This document shows positions 1 to 8,621 of a stretch of 55,104 nucleotides of DNA, piece by piece (position 1 is the stretch's first letter; every line of letters begins with the position of its first letter). The position numbers and the translations under genes are program-made. This stretch comes from JAWXTK01 sp044433645 (GTDB taxonomy: Bacteria; Bacteroidota; Bacteroidia; Bacteroidales; Rikenellaceae). The DNA lies in assembly GCA_044433645.1 (NCBI GenBank), contig JAWXTK010000015.1, positions 1 through 55,104 on the forward strand, given 5' to 3'. Under the pieces are notes generated by a model that ran no database searches, was not told the DNA's origin, and saw only the letters and a program-made list of their open reading frames with translations.

Positions 1-1
1 T

Positions 2-1360
2 AAAGAAACTGACGGCAGTTACATGGCCGACTCTATCTTCGTGAAAGCTAGCGCGTCACTAGAAAACACTAACTTAATGTTCTCTTTCAACGACACAGGC
101 TACAATTCATCGCTAAAAACTACAAAAATCGAAAGTTGGAGTGCATCTAACATCTACACCTACTCTTACGAAAACAGCGAAGAAGTAGACGTTGACGTTG
201 ATGTTGATGCTTATGAAACCTATGAATTTGATTACAAGTTTGTCACATCAGACGAACATGATGCAATAGTAAGTGCAATTGAAGCATCATCGAGCGAGAA
301 TATTGAAATCTATCTGCCAAATGCTTATGAACTTGACAACACAGGCTTTATCAGTAATTCAAAAGTTAAGTCTCTACGTTTTAGTAGGATGCATAATTTC
401 GACCCTGCCTTAATTGCAAACTCTTCAATTACATTACTAGATCTTTCGGGAGTTGCATTCTACACCGAAGATAGTTTCGCAAGTTTTACTAACTCAGAGA
501 GCTGCGATCTACGCATCAACGTTAACAAATGGGAAGGTTTTGAAGATGGGTTTGTAGAAAATGTTTGGGCAAGTGCTACATGGAAATCAATCACCTACAT
601 AGACCACCAAGGCAACGAAATTGACCCAAATACTCACAGCCTATATTTTGCAGATTTAACATCTAACTTCACTCTGCCTGATAACTCAACCTTGATTATC
701 CTAGATAGTTATGGAACTTCAGTCTCTTCCCCTCATGCAACTCAGCTAAACGCAAGTGCAACAGGACTAAACGTAGAAATTGCAGTGCTTAAAGCATTAG
801 TAAATGCACAAACAGGAATTAACCTTATTTTCCCTAACATCTATGCTAAAGTTTATGGTTCAACTTTTAGTTCATGGACAGGTATGCAATCTTTGTCTGC
901 AAGAGGGTTTGTTTCACTACAATCTGGAAATGCATTAAATGGTAACTCATCTGTAACATCATATTATCTACCAAATGTTGTGTTCGGACTTAAGTATTCT
1001 ATTCGTTACAACACTAAATTAACTGACGCAGCATTTAATTCAGTGGATTTGCAGAGAGCAAACGCTAACGGCTTATTCTTATCTGGTTGCTCCTCATTAG
1101 AATTCCTAGATTTGCCTTCTACAAAATTTTCAGGATATATAAGTGACTTGGCAGGCCTAACATCTTTATTGAGACTGAAATGCACTGCAGATAGCTTCTT
1201 CTTTGATGACACTTATGATTCATTTGGCACAACAACACCAATATCACAGGTTACTTTGATATTGGGAGCAAATAGCGCTGTTACTGTAAATGGCAACGTT
1301 GCATTAGGTGATGAAGGTGCAGAATACACATTTGCTGAAATTAGAGTTCTTTCAGAATAA
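2..1360 (+). CDS. Leucine-rich-like surface protein, 5'-truncated by window edge
   Basis: The reading frame is open from base 2, and the first ATG at 23 is preceded in frame by K-E-T-D-G-S-Y codons, so the true start is probably outside the window. About 450 residues are visible. The protein is rich in Ser, Thr, Asn and aromatic residues, with an acidic Val-Asp run near residues 55-62. Phrases such as SITLLDLSG and SLEFLDLPS recur like irregular leucine-rich (BspA-like) repeats. No catalytic motif is visible. It sits 26 bases before a fimbrillin-like lipoprotein on the same strand, so a cell-surface or adhesive role is inferred, not shown. The extreme C-terminus lacks an obvious sorting domain. 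Confidence 0.55.
   Translation, partial: KETDGSYMADSIFVKASASLENTNLMFSFNDTGYNSSLKTTKIESWSASNIYTYSYENSEEVDVDVDVDAYETYEFDYKFVTSDEHDAIVSAIEASSSENIEIYLPNAYELDNTGFISNSKVKSLRFSRMHNFDPALIANSSITLLDLSGVAFYTEDSFASFTNSESCDLRINVNKWEGFEDGFVENVWASATWKSITYIDHQGNEIDPNTHSLYFADLTSNFTLPDNSTLIILDSYGTSVSSPHATQLNASATGLNVEIAVLKALVNAQTGINLIFPNIYAKVYGSTFSSWTGMQSLSARGFVSLQSGNALNGNSSVTSYYLPNVVFGLKYSIRYNTKLTDAAFNSVDLQRANANGLFLSGCSSLEFLDLPSTKFSGYISDLAGLTSLLRLKCTADSFFFDDTYDSFGTTTPISQVTLILGANSAVTVNGNVALGDEGAEYTFAEIRVLSE
185..208 (+). repeat. Four in-frame GTNGAY hexamers (Val-Asp repeat)
   Basis: Four consecutive six-base units (GTAGAC, GTTGAC, GTTGAT, GTTGAT) encode a Val-Asp tandem run inside the first gene. Units are in frame, so copy-number change would alter length without a frameshift. 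Confidence 0.7.
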
Positions 1361-1386
1361 AAAAACTAAAAAAAACTAACCAAAAT

Positions 1387-2292
1387 ATGAAAAAATTATT
1401 AATTTTGTCTATTGCCTTAGCTCTGTTTTGCGCTTGTGAGGGTGGCTCATCTGAGAATGAGAACTCTTCGGAGCAAACTGGTGACGGCAGTGCTAGCTTT
1501 ACCTGCACGATTTCCGACGATTTTAGTCGCGCATCGGGCGATAAGTGGAGCGCTAATGACAAAGTTGGTATTTACATGGTGGATTACTATAAGGGCGTGC
1601 TCAAAAGCGTTGATTATCAGAATATTTGCTTCACGGCTAACAGTTCTTTAGAGTTTGAGAGCACTACCAAAATGTATTACCCCGAGGATTATGAGTTTGA
1701 GATGAGCTTTTGGGCTTATTATCCCTACTCTAGCACAAATTGCACTGATAGCACTTGCTATGTAGACGCATCGAGTGGCGCAGTAGATTTTATGGTATCT
1801 TCGGAGTCTACCCTATACTCGTCGGCTAACACCGAGGCTGAGCTTGTGTTTAATCACAAAATGTGTAAATTATATTTCGATATAAATTTCACAAATTTTG
1901 ATTATGTGCCAGGCGATATCACTTCGGTTAAGCTATCGGGACTACCAACTAAGTTTAACTACAACTTTATGAGCGAGGAGTTTGAGGCTCTTAATTCAGA
2001 AGAAGTAGAATTTAGTGTCAGCACCACACAAACTGGTTACGATGCTAGTTACGAGGCTATAATTTTCCCCGTGGGCGAGGCGCTTAGTGGCATCACGCTA
2101 TCGGTAGTTACCCTGAGCAACGGCGAAAAAACAGCTGACTTATCAAAGTACAGCCTAAACCTAGTCTCAGGAGCAGTAGTTAGCGCAGTTGTCGAGGTTA
2201 AGAAAACCGAGGCTGAGCTTGGATCAGGCAGCATTACAGATTGGAATGACAACGAGGACAACGAAGATTATTTACCCGCAACACCAGTATAA
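1387..2292 (+). CDS. Fimbrillin family (Mfa1/FimA-like) lipoprotein
   Basis: The 301-aa product begins with a lipoprotein signal peptide (MKKLLILSIALALFCAC), with the probable lipidated Cys at residue 17. It then has the fimbrillin N-terminal pattern around residues 45-60, a Trp-x-x-x-Asp-Lys-Val-Gly-Ile-Tyr-Met segment, followed by FWAYYPYS near 108, typical of Bacteroidales fimbrillin-like proteins (PF13149-like). The C-terminal end SGSITDWNDN resembles the final strand of this family. Such lipoproteins are exported to the outer membrane and may form pilus subunits or anchors. It lies between the LRR-like gene and a second fimbrillin gene, suggesting one surface locus. Family assignment is fairly secure; whether it polymerises is unknown. 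Confidence 0.75.
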   Translation: MKKLLILSIALALFCACEGGSSENENSSEQTGDGSASFTCTISDDFSRASGDKWSANDKVGIYMVDYYKGVLKSVDYQNICFTANSSLEFESTTKMYYPEDYEFEMSFWAYYPYSSTNCTDSTCYVDASSGAVDFMVSSESTLYSSANTEAELVFNHKMCKLYFDINFTNFDYVPGDITSVKLSGLPTKFNYNFMSEEFEALNSEEVEFSVSTTQTGYDASYEAIIFPVGEALSGITLSVVTLSNGEKTADLSKYSLNLVSGAVVSAVVEVKKTEAELGSGSITDWNDNEDNEDYLPATPV

Positions 2293-2328
2293 ATTAAAAA
2301 TAACAATTAAATATAAACTACAAACATT

Positions 2329-4203
2329 ATGAAAAAAATGAAAAGAATTTTATTTTCTGTCCTAGCTCTGTCAGTCTTGGCAGGCTGTACCAAGGAAGAG
2401 TTGGATTTAACCAACACAGGCGATTATGATGGAGCCGTAAACTTTGAGTCTACTGGCATAGGCGCAAAAGTTTCGGGCACTTCATGGCAAGAAGACGACA
2501 AAGTCGGTATCTACATGGGCGAAGGTTCATTTACTAGCTACTTGTCAGAAAACATCGAGTACAAAGCTGACCAAAGTGGCGAAACTACAACTTTCAGCGC
2601 AGTTACAGATAGCCATACTATCTACTATCCTCTAACCGAGGAAGGCCAAAGCGCAACTAGGGTTAGTTTCTTTGGTTACTATCCTTTTGATGCAACTATC
2701 ACTGACGCTACTGCAGTAAAAATTGATGTGACTGATCAAAGCAAAGACCTAGATCTTTTGGTTTCAGACAACATTTCTAATGTTACAGTAGCAGAGACTT
2801 CACGCGATTTGCAATTCAGCCACGTGATGTCTAAAATCGTGCTTAAAATCTCTTACAAAACAGTTATCGACAATGTTATTGCTGAAACTGATAATCAATT
2901 TGTAAAAGTAGGCTACCTAAACACAACTGCAACCTACAACATGGCTACTAAAGCATTTATAATTGACGCATCAACTGCTGTTATCTCTATGAAGCTTACA
3001 GCAGCTGACTACGCGACAGACGGTTACGACCTATTGGCTGAGGCTATTGTTATCCCTAACACTACTTCTGCTACTTATAATGTAGACCTAAAACTTACTA
3101 CTCAAATCGCTGACACTGCCAAAGAAGACTACAGCACTTCTTTCACTTGCGTGCTTAACGCTGGTTACCAAACAGTTTACAATGTAGCTGCAGGTCCTAC
3201 TTCAGCTGAGATTACAGGTCCAAGTATCGAGGGATGGGGCGCAGTGAGCGATACTCTAGATCCAGAGCCTATCGACTACATCAACTGGGACGGTACTTAC
3301 CCAACATCTGTTGCTGATGCAAAAGAAATCCTACCTTTAGAAGAAGGCGCAGCAACTATCACAACTATCCAACAACTAGCTGCTATGTCTTACCTTATCA
3401 ATGAAGTGGAGGCAGACTACGTAGCTGGAAATTTTACTTTGGCGCAAGATCTTGGCCTAAACAACGACGAGAGTTGGGTTGGAGCTAGTAATTTTGCAGG
3501 TACTTTCGACGGTGCTGACTTCACTATCTCAGATGTAAACTTTTCTGCTTCACAAGCCTTGTTTTACTCTACAACATCAGCTTCTACAATTTCAAACCTT
3601 ACTCTAAAAGGTGCATCTGCAGCCACAACTTTTGTTGGTGAATCGTCTGGTGAAATTTCAAACTGTAAAAGTTATGTGGATATAACTTATGCTTATAAGT
3701 CTGGTGGTCTTGACAATGGAGGTATTTGTGGTACATTAAACAGCAGAAGTACTGTTATCAACTGTATTAACATGGGCTCTATTACATCTGCATATAAATC
3801 TCCTAGTGGTATAGCTTGCACTGTATATGGATCTGTTATAAACTGTGCTAACTACGGTACATTGACAGCTAATGGTGGTTCAGACAATTACTATGATCAA
3901 GTTGCAGAGATTGGTTATGAATTTAGCTCAATTACAGTTATCAACAACTTCTTCGGTATGTCATCTAACTTTTATTGCATTAATGGTTCAAGTTCAAATA
4001 TTTCAAATTGCTACGGCGTAGGCTTAACTTACGACGACACAGCAAACTCTAGCACAGAAACAACAGTTTACACTAACGATGAGATGTGTACTAAACTAAT
4101 CGCTGGTGCCACAGCCTACAATGTTTCTGCATCTGGCACAACAGCAGATTCTTGGACTATACTTTACGGTGATGAGAATTATCCTTACCCTGTTATGAAA
4201 TAA
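2329..4203 (+). CDS. Large fimbrillin-family lipoprotein with GLUG-like C-terminal region
   Basis: The 624-aa product has a clear lipobox (VLAGC, Cys20). The segment SWQEDDKVGIYMG at about residues 52-64 and FFGYYPFD near 112 repeat the fimbrillin signature of the preceding gene. After about residue 340 the sequence changes to repetitive TISNLTLKG, GEISNCKSY and VINCINMGS phrases separated by Gly-Gly, reminiscent of GLUG-type beta-solenoid repeats in surface adhesins. It therefore looks like a fimbrillin fold fused to a stalk or adhesive region, perhaps a tip subunit. ATG at 2338 (MKRIL) is an alternative start. It is followed by a strong terminator. Family call is good; the adhesin role is inferred. 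Confidence 0.72.
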   Translation: MKKMKRILFSVLALSVLAGCTKEELDLTNTGDYDGAVNFESTGIGAKVSGTSWQEDDKVGIYMGEGSFTSYLSENIEYKADQSGETTTFSAVTDSHTIYYPLTEEGQSATRVSFFGYYPFDATITDATAVKIDVTDQSKDLDLLVSDNISNVTVAETSRDLQFSHVMSKIVLKISYKTVIDNVIAETDNQFVKVGYLNTTATYNMATKAFIIDASTAVISMKLTAADYATDGYDLLAEAIVIPNTTSATYNVDLKLTTQIADTAKEDYSTSFTCVLNAGYQTVYNVAAGPTSAEITGPSIEGWGAVSDTLDPEPIDYINWDGTYPTSVADAKEILPLEEGAATITTIQQLAAMSYLINEVEADYVAGNFTLAQDLGLNNDESWVGASNFAGTFDGADFTISDVNFSASQALFYSTTSASTISNLTLKGASAATTFVGESSGEISNCKSYVDITYAYKSGGLDNGGICGTLNSRSTVINCINMGSITSAYKSPSGIACTVYGSVINCANYGTLTANGGSDNYYDQVAEIGYEFSSITVINNFFGMSSNFYCINGSSSNISNCYGVGLTYDDTANSSTETTVYTNDEMCTKLIAGATAYNVSASGTTADSWTILYGDENYPYPVMK

Positions 4204-4220
4204 TAGTCGTATTTATAGCT

Positions 4221-4256
4221 AAAAAAGGCTCGCTTATCGCGAGCCTTTTTTTTATT
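4221..4256 (+). terminator. Rho-independent terminator after fimbrillin genes
   Basis: The arms AAAGGCTCGC (4224-4233) and GCGAGCCTTT (4239-4248) pair perfectly around a 5-base loop and run into a T tract. The A-rich left side may also let it serve the reverse-strand toxin gene that ends at 4276. Confidence 0.92.
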
Positions 4257-4275
4257 TCTAGAGCATCTGACGTGG

Positions 4276-4911
4276 TTATACCATATCAATAATATCTAAT
4301 TTAATAAGTTCCCAATAATTACCTTTAAGACACACAGGGTCGAAATCATTATCAGCCATAGAAAAATCAGTGAGGGAGTTAATCAAATTAACTTTATCGT
4401 GTGAATACGGATATCGCTCCTTATGAAACGAGAGCATATTTTCAAGAGTCATAACATTACTTAATTCGTGAATATCCCAAAAATCTTTCTTTCGTCCTTT
4501 GTTTGATATCACCTCTAACTTCATCGCAGCAATATCCTCTAAGGATGCAAGCCTAATATTATCACACTCAATGTAGGGACGAATAAAACTATCTGTATAA
4601 TATAAATCTAATTTAATGCAAGATTGTGCAGTATCACCTACATAATATGACTTACCCAAGGCAACTTGTTGAATATCAACACTATCTACATAGTTAAATT
4701 CTTTTTTAAGAAATCTATCTATTGCATCAAAATCAATGCTTGAATAAGAATAATCAGAAAATAGATCAATATCAACCGAAAGCCTATGCCCTAACTGAAG
4801 TGACAAGCTAGTACCTCCAACTAACCTAAAGGGCAGAAACTCAGGAGCTTGCATTAATTTTAGCAGCACCTTATACAACAGATCATTTACGGTATTTAGT
4901 TTTAATTTCAT
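4276..4911 (-). CDS. AbiEii/AbiGii-type nucleotidyltransferase toxin
   Basis: The 211-aa protein carries the nucleotidyltransferase core of the AbiEii family: GGTS at residues 32-35 and Asp47-x-Asp49 in SVDIDLF, followed by the later basic segment GRKKDFWDIHEL near residue 137. Characterised members transfer nucleotides to tRNA or other acceptors and cause growth arrest, acting as abortive-infection toxins. The gene overlaps the upstream HTH gene by 4 bp (ATGA), so the two are translationally coupled as antitoxin-toxin. All core acidic residues are present, so it appears intact. The family is clear; target and phage range are unknown. Confidence 0.85.
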   Translation of the reverse strand: MKLKLNTVNDLLYKVLLKLMQAPEFLPFRLVGGTSLSLQLGHRLSVDIDLFSDYSYSSIDFDAIDRFLKKEFNYVDSVDIQQVALGKSYYVGDTAQSCIKLDLYYTDSFIRPYIECDNIRLASLEDIAAMKLEVISNKGRKKDFWDIHELSNVMTLENMLSFHKERYPYSHDKVNLINSLTDFSMADNDFDPVCLKGNYWELIKLDIIDMV

Positions 4912-5345
4912 AACTCTAAGGTATTAAGCCCATAAAATCTTGCAATTTCTGATTTTTCACTCTCATTACCTCTCGAAAACACTCGCTTAATAACAGCATC
5001 TTTATATTTAATCCAATCTATGTTGGTTAAATCTGTATCCCAAAATACAACAGGCCTAATTTTAGATAAATCAGGCGTTTGAGATTGTTTTTTCTTTTGT
5101 TGTTTGATATCGTAATAGGCTTGCAAAACCATGAAATATCCCTCCTCAAAACCTAAGGCATTCTCTAATTTTAGAGAAAGTGCAGGATTAATATCTCTTT
5201 TGCCCAAGATAACTGCACCAAGAGTTTGAGGATATTCTTGAATTTGTAGGGCGAATTTACCCTTGGCCAACGAACGTTTTTTTAGTTCGCGAGCTATAAT
5301 TATACCAGGGTGTATACCTTTAATTATATTAATATCTGGAGTCAT
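4908..5345 (-). CDS. HTH antitoxin of AbiEii-type toxin-antitoxin pair
   Basis: The start is set at the ATG at 5345, giving 145 aa beginning MTPDINIIKG. A GTG start at 5372 is open in frame but would lie upstream of the likely transcription start. The N-terminal half (about residues 8-75) resembles HigA/XRE-type antidote HTH domains (HPGIIIARELKKR, then NPALSLKLENALG). The C-terminal half contains VFWDTDLTNIDWIKYKD and ends IARFYGLN, similar to the DUF6922 domain often paired with AbiEii toxins. It probably neutralises the toxin and represses its own promoter, which carries a direct repeat. Confidence 0.75.
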   Translation of the reverse strand: MTPDINIIKGIHPGIIIARELKKRSLAKGKFALQIQEYPQTLGAVILGKRDINPALSLKLENALGFEEGYFMVLQAYYDIKQQKKKQSQTPDLSKIRPVVFWDTDLTNIDWIKYKDAVIKRVFSRGNESEKSEIARFYGLNTLEL

Positions 5346-5361
5346 AAGAAAGTATTTACTG

Positions 5362-5369
5362 CAAATATA
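5362..5369 (-). promoter_or_regulatory. Bacteroidota -7 element of the toxin-antitoxin operon
   Basis: TATATTTG on the reverse strand fits TAnnTTTG. It lies 17-24 bases before the ATG at 5345 and supports that start over the GTG at 5372. Confidence 0.6.
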
Positions 5370-5382
5370 CACAAAATAAACG

Positions 5383-5407
5383 ATATTGTTTATATAATAT
5401 TGTTTAT
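5383..5407. repeat. 11-bp direct repeat, candidate antitoxin operator
   Basis: ATATTGTTTAT occurs at 5383-5393 and again at 5397-5407, a 14-base period, just upstream of the toxin-antitoxin -7 element where a -33 region would be. HTH antitoxins commonly autorepress through such repeats; binding is inferred. Confidence 0.5.
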
Positions 5408-5432
5408 TTATGTATTTTTTTACACAAATACC

Positions 5433-5687
5433 CTATTTCTTTTCATGCTCAGTGCAAGAGCCACAACTGCCTGTGCTACAAGTCAAACAGTCGTCGGTGG
5501 CCTCGCCCATTTCTTGGGCGCGCATTTGTTGTGAGGCGCATTTGATGCCTAATTTTTTCATGTTAGGATTATCGGCAATTTCAGATTCTATGTGATGACC
5601 CTTAAAAATTAGTGTCAACGACATCCCAACTAAGAAAAATGCTATCATTATAACAGCAAAAACAACAATAATTAAAAAATTATTCAT
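5433..5687 (-). CDS. Small membrane protein with Cys-rich tail
   Basis: The 84-aa product has one strong N-terminal membrane helix (about residues 4-28), then a cytoplasmic or periplasmic stretch containing Cys50 and the cluster C67-x2-C70-x4-C75-x2-C78, which looks like a metal or Fe-S site. Its layout, one helix followed by a GSCGSC tail, is loosely like NqrM, a small factor for Na+-NQR assembly, but I cannot call it that. It is transcribed divergently from trkA through an overlapping promoter pair. Function unknown. Confidence 0.65.
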   Translation of the reverse strand: MNNFLIIVVFAVIMIAFFLVGMSLTLIFKGHHIESEIADNPNMKKLGIKCASQQMRAQEMGEATDDCLTCSTGSCGSCTEHEKK

Positions 5688-5719
5688 TATATATTAAATA
5701 AAGTGTACGATTTTGGATA

Positions 5720-5735
5720 CAAATATATATATTTG
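5720..5735. promoter_or_regulatory. Back-to-back -7 elements for the Cys-rich gene and trkA
   Basis: A 16-bp palindrome, CAAATATATATATTTG, contains two abutting TAnnTTTG boxes: 5720-5727 reads leftward to the small membrane protein and 5728-5735 reads rightward to trkA. Polymerase occupancy should be mutually exclusive. Confidence 0.5.
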
Positions 5736-5757
5736 CTTTTAATTAATTGAACAAAAG

Positions 5758-7098
5758 ATGAAAATAGTTATAGCAGGCGCTGGAGAAGTAGGCTGTCACT
5801 TAGCAAAAATGCTTAGTGGGAGCTCGCACGACATAGTAGTAATCGACGACGATTCCAAAAGATTAGAAGGGGTGGCTGACATCTCAGACATCATCACTTT
5901 TATTGGCGATTGCACAACTTTTGCAACTCTAAAACGTGCATCAGTTAGAAAATGCGACCTTTTCATCGCTGTTCACCCCATAGAAAACACCAACATACTA
6001 GCCTCTATCCTGGCCAAAAAACTTGGTGCTAAAAAAGCAATCTCACGAATTGACAACAACGAATACCTAGAGCCAAATAACAAGGAAATTTTCATAGAAA
6101 TGGGTATAGACTACCTTTTCTACCCCGAAATGGTGGCAGCTAGCGAGATAGTAAATTTATTGGGGCACACATCCACAACTGAATATGTGGATTTCTCGGG
6201 TGGCAAACTATCACTCGTTGTGTTTAAAATCGACGGCTCATCATCGCTAGTTGACAAAACTTTGTTGGAGGCTACCTCAAACCGTGACCTTCTGCCCTAC
6301 CGAACCGTTGCAATATCGCGCGAGGGTGAGACTATCATACCTCGTGGAGGTGATAAATTTATGGACGGCGACACAATCTATGTGATGAGTAACAAGGAAT
6401 CTGTGAGCAATGTTATGGATTTCTCGGGCAAAAGCAATTTCCAAATCAAAAACCTAATGATACTCGGAGGTAGCAGAATAGGTGTGAGAGTGGCCAAAGA
6501 GCTTGAAAACGAGGCTAACATCAAACTTATAGAATACAACTCAGACAAGGCTTACAGACTAGCAGAAACACTAGAAAAAACCTTAATTATCAACGAGGAC
6601 GGCAGAGATATAGAGTCAATGTTAGAGGAAGGTATGAGCTCAATGGATGCCTTTGTAGCAGTGACTGGACGCTCCGAGACAAACATTCTAGCAGCCATGT
6701 TAGCAAAACGCATGGGCGTGAAAAGAGTTATAGCCGAGGTGGAAAACATAAATTACATTAACCTAGCCGAGAGCATAGGAATCAACACGATAATCAACAA
6801 AAAACTTATCACGGCCAGCAATATCTTCCGTTTCACCATGAGCACAGATGTGCAGGCCATAAAATGTTTGACAGGTTGTGAGGCCGAGGTATTAGAGTTT
6901 ATTGTTAAGCCCAACGCCCCTGCGACAAAACAAAAAATCAAAGATTTAAGATTCCCTCGCAATGCAATGATAGGTGGTATCGTTAGAGGTGATAACACAT
7001 TTATCGCTACGGGAAATATGGAAATAAATGCTTATGACAGAGTTGTGGTATTTGCTTTGCCGGGTGCAATATCACGTATAGGTAATTATTTTAACTAA
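5758..7098 (+). CDS. trkA: Trk system K+ transporter NAD-binding regulatory subunit TrkA
   Basis: The 446-aa protein has two tandem RCK units. The first starts with the Rossmann motif IAGAGEVG (residues 4-11) and binds NAD(H); the second restarts at LILGGSRIG around residue 239. Each is followed by an RCK_C-type beta domain. It sits on the cytoplasmic face of the Trk channel and gates potassium uptake. Its length matches the duplicated TrkA family. No trkH/trkG is visible nearby. The next gene (GH3) begins 11 bases downstream, suggesting co-transcription with the following four-gene group. Confidence 0.93.
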   Translation: MKIVIAGAGEVGCHLAKMLSGSSHDIVVIDDDSKRLEGVADISDIITFIGDCTTFATLKRASVRKCDLFIAVHPIENTNILASILAKKLGAKKAISRIDNNEYLEPNNKEIFIEMGIDYLFYPEMVAASEIVNLLGHTSTTEYVDFSGGKLSLVVFKIDGSSSLVDKTLLEATSNRDLLPYRTVAISREGETIIPRGGDKFMDGDTIYVMSNKESVSNVMDFSGKSNFQIKNLMILGGSRIGVRVAKELENEANIKLIEYNSDKAYRLAETLEKTLIINEDGRDIESMLEEGMSSMDAFVAVTGRSETNILAAMLAKRMGVKRVIAEVENINYINLAESIGINTIINKKLITASNIFRFTMSTDVQAIKCLTGCEAEVLEFIVKPNAPATKQKIKDLRFPRNAMIGGIVRGDNTFIATGNMEINAYDRVVVFALPGAISRIGNYFN

Positions 7099-7109
7099 AG
7101 AAAACTTCA

Positions 7110-8621
7110 ATGCCAATAATAACCAAATTTATAAATATAACATCTTCAGTTAGACGAAAGAAAATAGATTTCTTTCGCCGTAACCCTATCCAGGTGCAGC
7201 AACAACAGTTTGAATGGCTAGTAAAAAGACTTAAAAATACTAGTTTTGGCAGCGAACACGGCATAAGTAGTAATTGCTCGCTTAGCGACTTTCAAAACAA
7301 AATTGAGGTGCAAGATTACAGTGGTTTTCAACCTTATATAGAAAGAATACAGCGTGGCGAGAAAAATGTTTTGTGGGACTCAAAAGTGCGCTGGTTTGCA
7401 AAATCTTCGGGCACAACAGACTCAAAAAGTAAGTACATACCCGTAACTAACCAAATGTTAATGGGCTCGCACAAACAAGGCCCTAAAGACACTGTCTACA
7501 CCTATTTTGTTAATAATCCTAACTCTAGGATGCTCTATGGCGATAGTTTAACCCTGGGAGGTAGCCACAAAATAGAGCGCGAGGGGTCAAATATTCTTTC
7601 GGGCGATTTGTCGGCTATACTTATAGAAAATACCCCAAAATGGATAAATTTTAAGCGTTGCCCCAAAAAATCTATCGCCCTTTTGGCCGACTTTGACGAA
7701 AAAGTTGAGAAAATTTATAAGGTAGCAAAAAATAAAAATATTACATCTTTTGCAGGCGTTCCTTCGTGGAATCTTGTAATGATGAACAAATTTTTGGAGT
7801 ATTCGGGCAAAAATAACTTGCTAGAAGTATGGCCTAATCTTGAGATTTTTCTGCACGGGGGCATGAATTTCAACCCCTACCGTGAGCTTTACAAACAGCT
7901 GATTCCAACAGATAATATGCATTATGTGGAGACCTACAATGCATCTGAGGGTTTCTTTGCTTTTGCTGATGATTTCGCTCGCGATGATATGTTGCTTGCG
8001 CTTGACTATGGTACTTTTTATGAGTTCTTGGCCATGAATGACTTAGCTTCTCCCGAAAAAGCAGTGCCTCTTGAGGGCGTGAAATGTGGGGTTAATTATG
8101 CAATAATCATCTCAGCCTCAAACGGTTTGTGGCGTTATATGATAGGCGACACTGTGACTTTCACAAGCACAAATCCTTATAGAATCAAAATTACAGGGAG
8201 AACAAAGCACTTCGTAAATGCCTTTGGCGAGGAGATAATAGTTGACAATGCCGAGCGCGCAATAAGACATGCTTGTGATATGACAAATTCAGAGATTAGA
8301 GAATATTCGGCAGCTCCAATATACATGCAAGGCAGGGAGAAAGGCTCACATGAGTGGGTTATAGAATTTGCTAAGAGCCCCAACAACTTAGATGCCTTTA
8401 CAGATGCAATGGATAAAAAACTGCAAGAAATAAACTCGGACTACGAGGCCAAACGTAAAAACAATACCACCCTATTAAGACCAACCGTAACAGTTGTTAG
8501 CAAGGGCACTTTCAATCGTTGGATACTCTCAACGCGAGGCAAAATCGGAGGTCAAAACAAAATACCAAGACTATCTAACCAAAGAGATACAATAGAGCAA
8601 CTAATCAAATGCGATAAATAA
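7110..8621 (+). CDS. GH3-type acyl-adenylating family protein
   Basis: The 503-aa protein shows the GH3 family layout: an ATP-binding segment WFAKSSGTTDSKSKYIP near residue 104, YNASEGFFAF around residue 277 in the adenylation core, and the hinge-like GDTVTFTS near 346. Plant GH3 enzymes join amino acids to carboxylic acid hormones. Bacteroidota homologues are common, but their substrates are unknown. Its last base overlaps the ATG of the deoxynucleoside kinase gene, so the pair is translationally linked. The key adenylation residues appear intact. The biological substrate cannot be inferred from the neighbours. Confidence 0.82.
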   Translation: MPIITKFINITSSVRRKKIDFFRRNPIQVQQQQFEWLVKRLKNTSFGSEHGISSNCSLSDFQNKIEVQDYSGFQPYIERIQRGEKNVLWDSKVRWFAKSSGTTDSKSKYIPVTNQMLMGSHKQGPKDTVYTYFVNNPNSRMLYGDSLTLGGSHKIEREGSNILSGDLSAILIENTPKWINFKRCPKKSIALLADFDEKVEKIYKVAKNKNITSFAGVPSWNLVMMNKFLEYSGKNNLLEVWPNLEIFLHGGMNFNPYRELYKQLIPTDNMHYVETYNASEGFFAFADDFARDDMLLALDYGTFYEFLAMNDLASPEKAVPLEGVKCGVNYAIIISASNGLWRYMIGDTVTFTSTNPYRIKITGRTKHFVNAFGEEIIVDNAERAIRHACDMTNSEIREYSAAPIYMQGREKGSHEWVIEFAKSPNNLDAFTDAMDKKLQEINSDYEAKRKNNTTLLRPTVTVVSKGTFNRWILSTRGKIGGQNKIPRLSNQRDTIEQLIKCDK

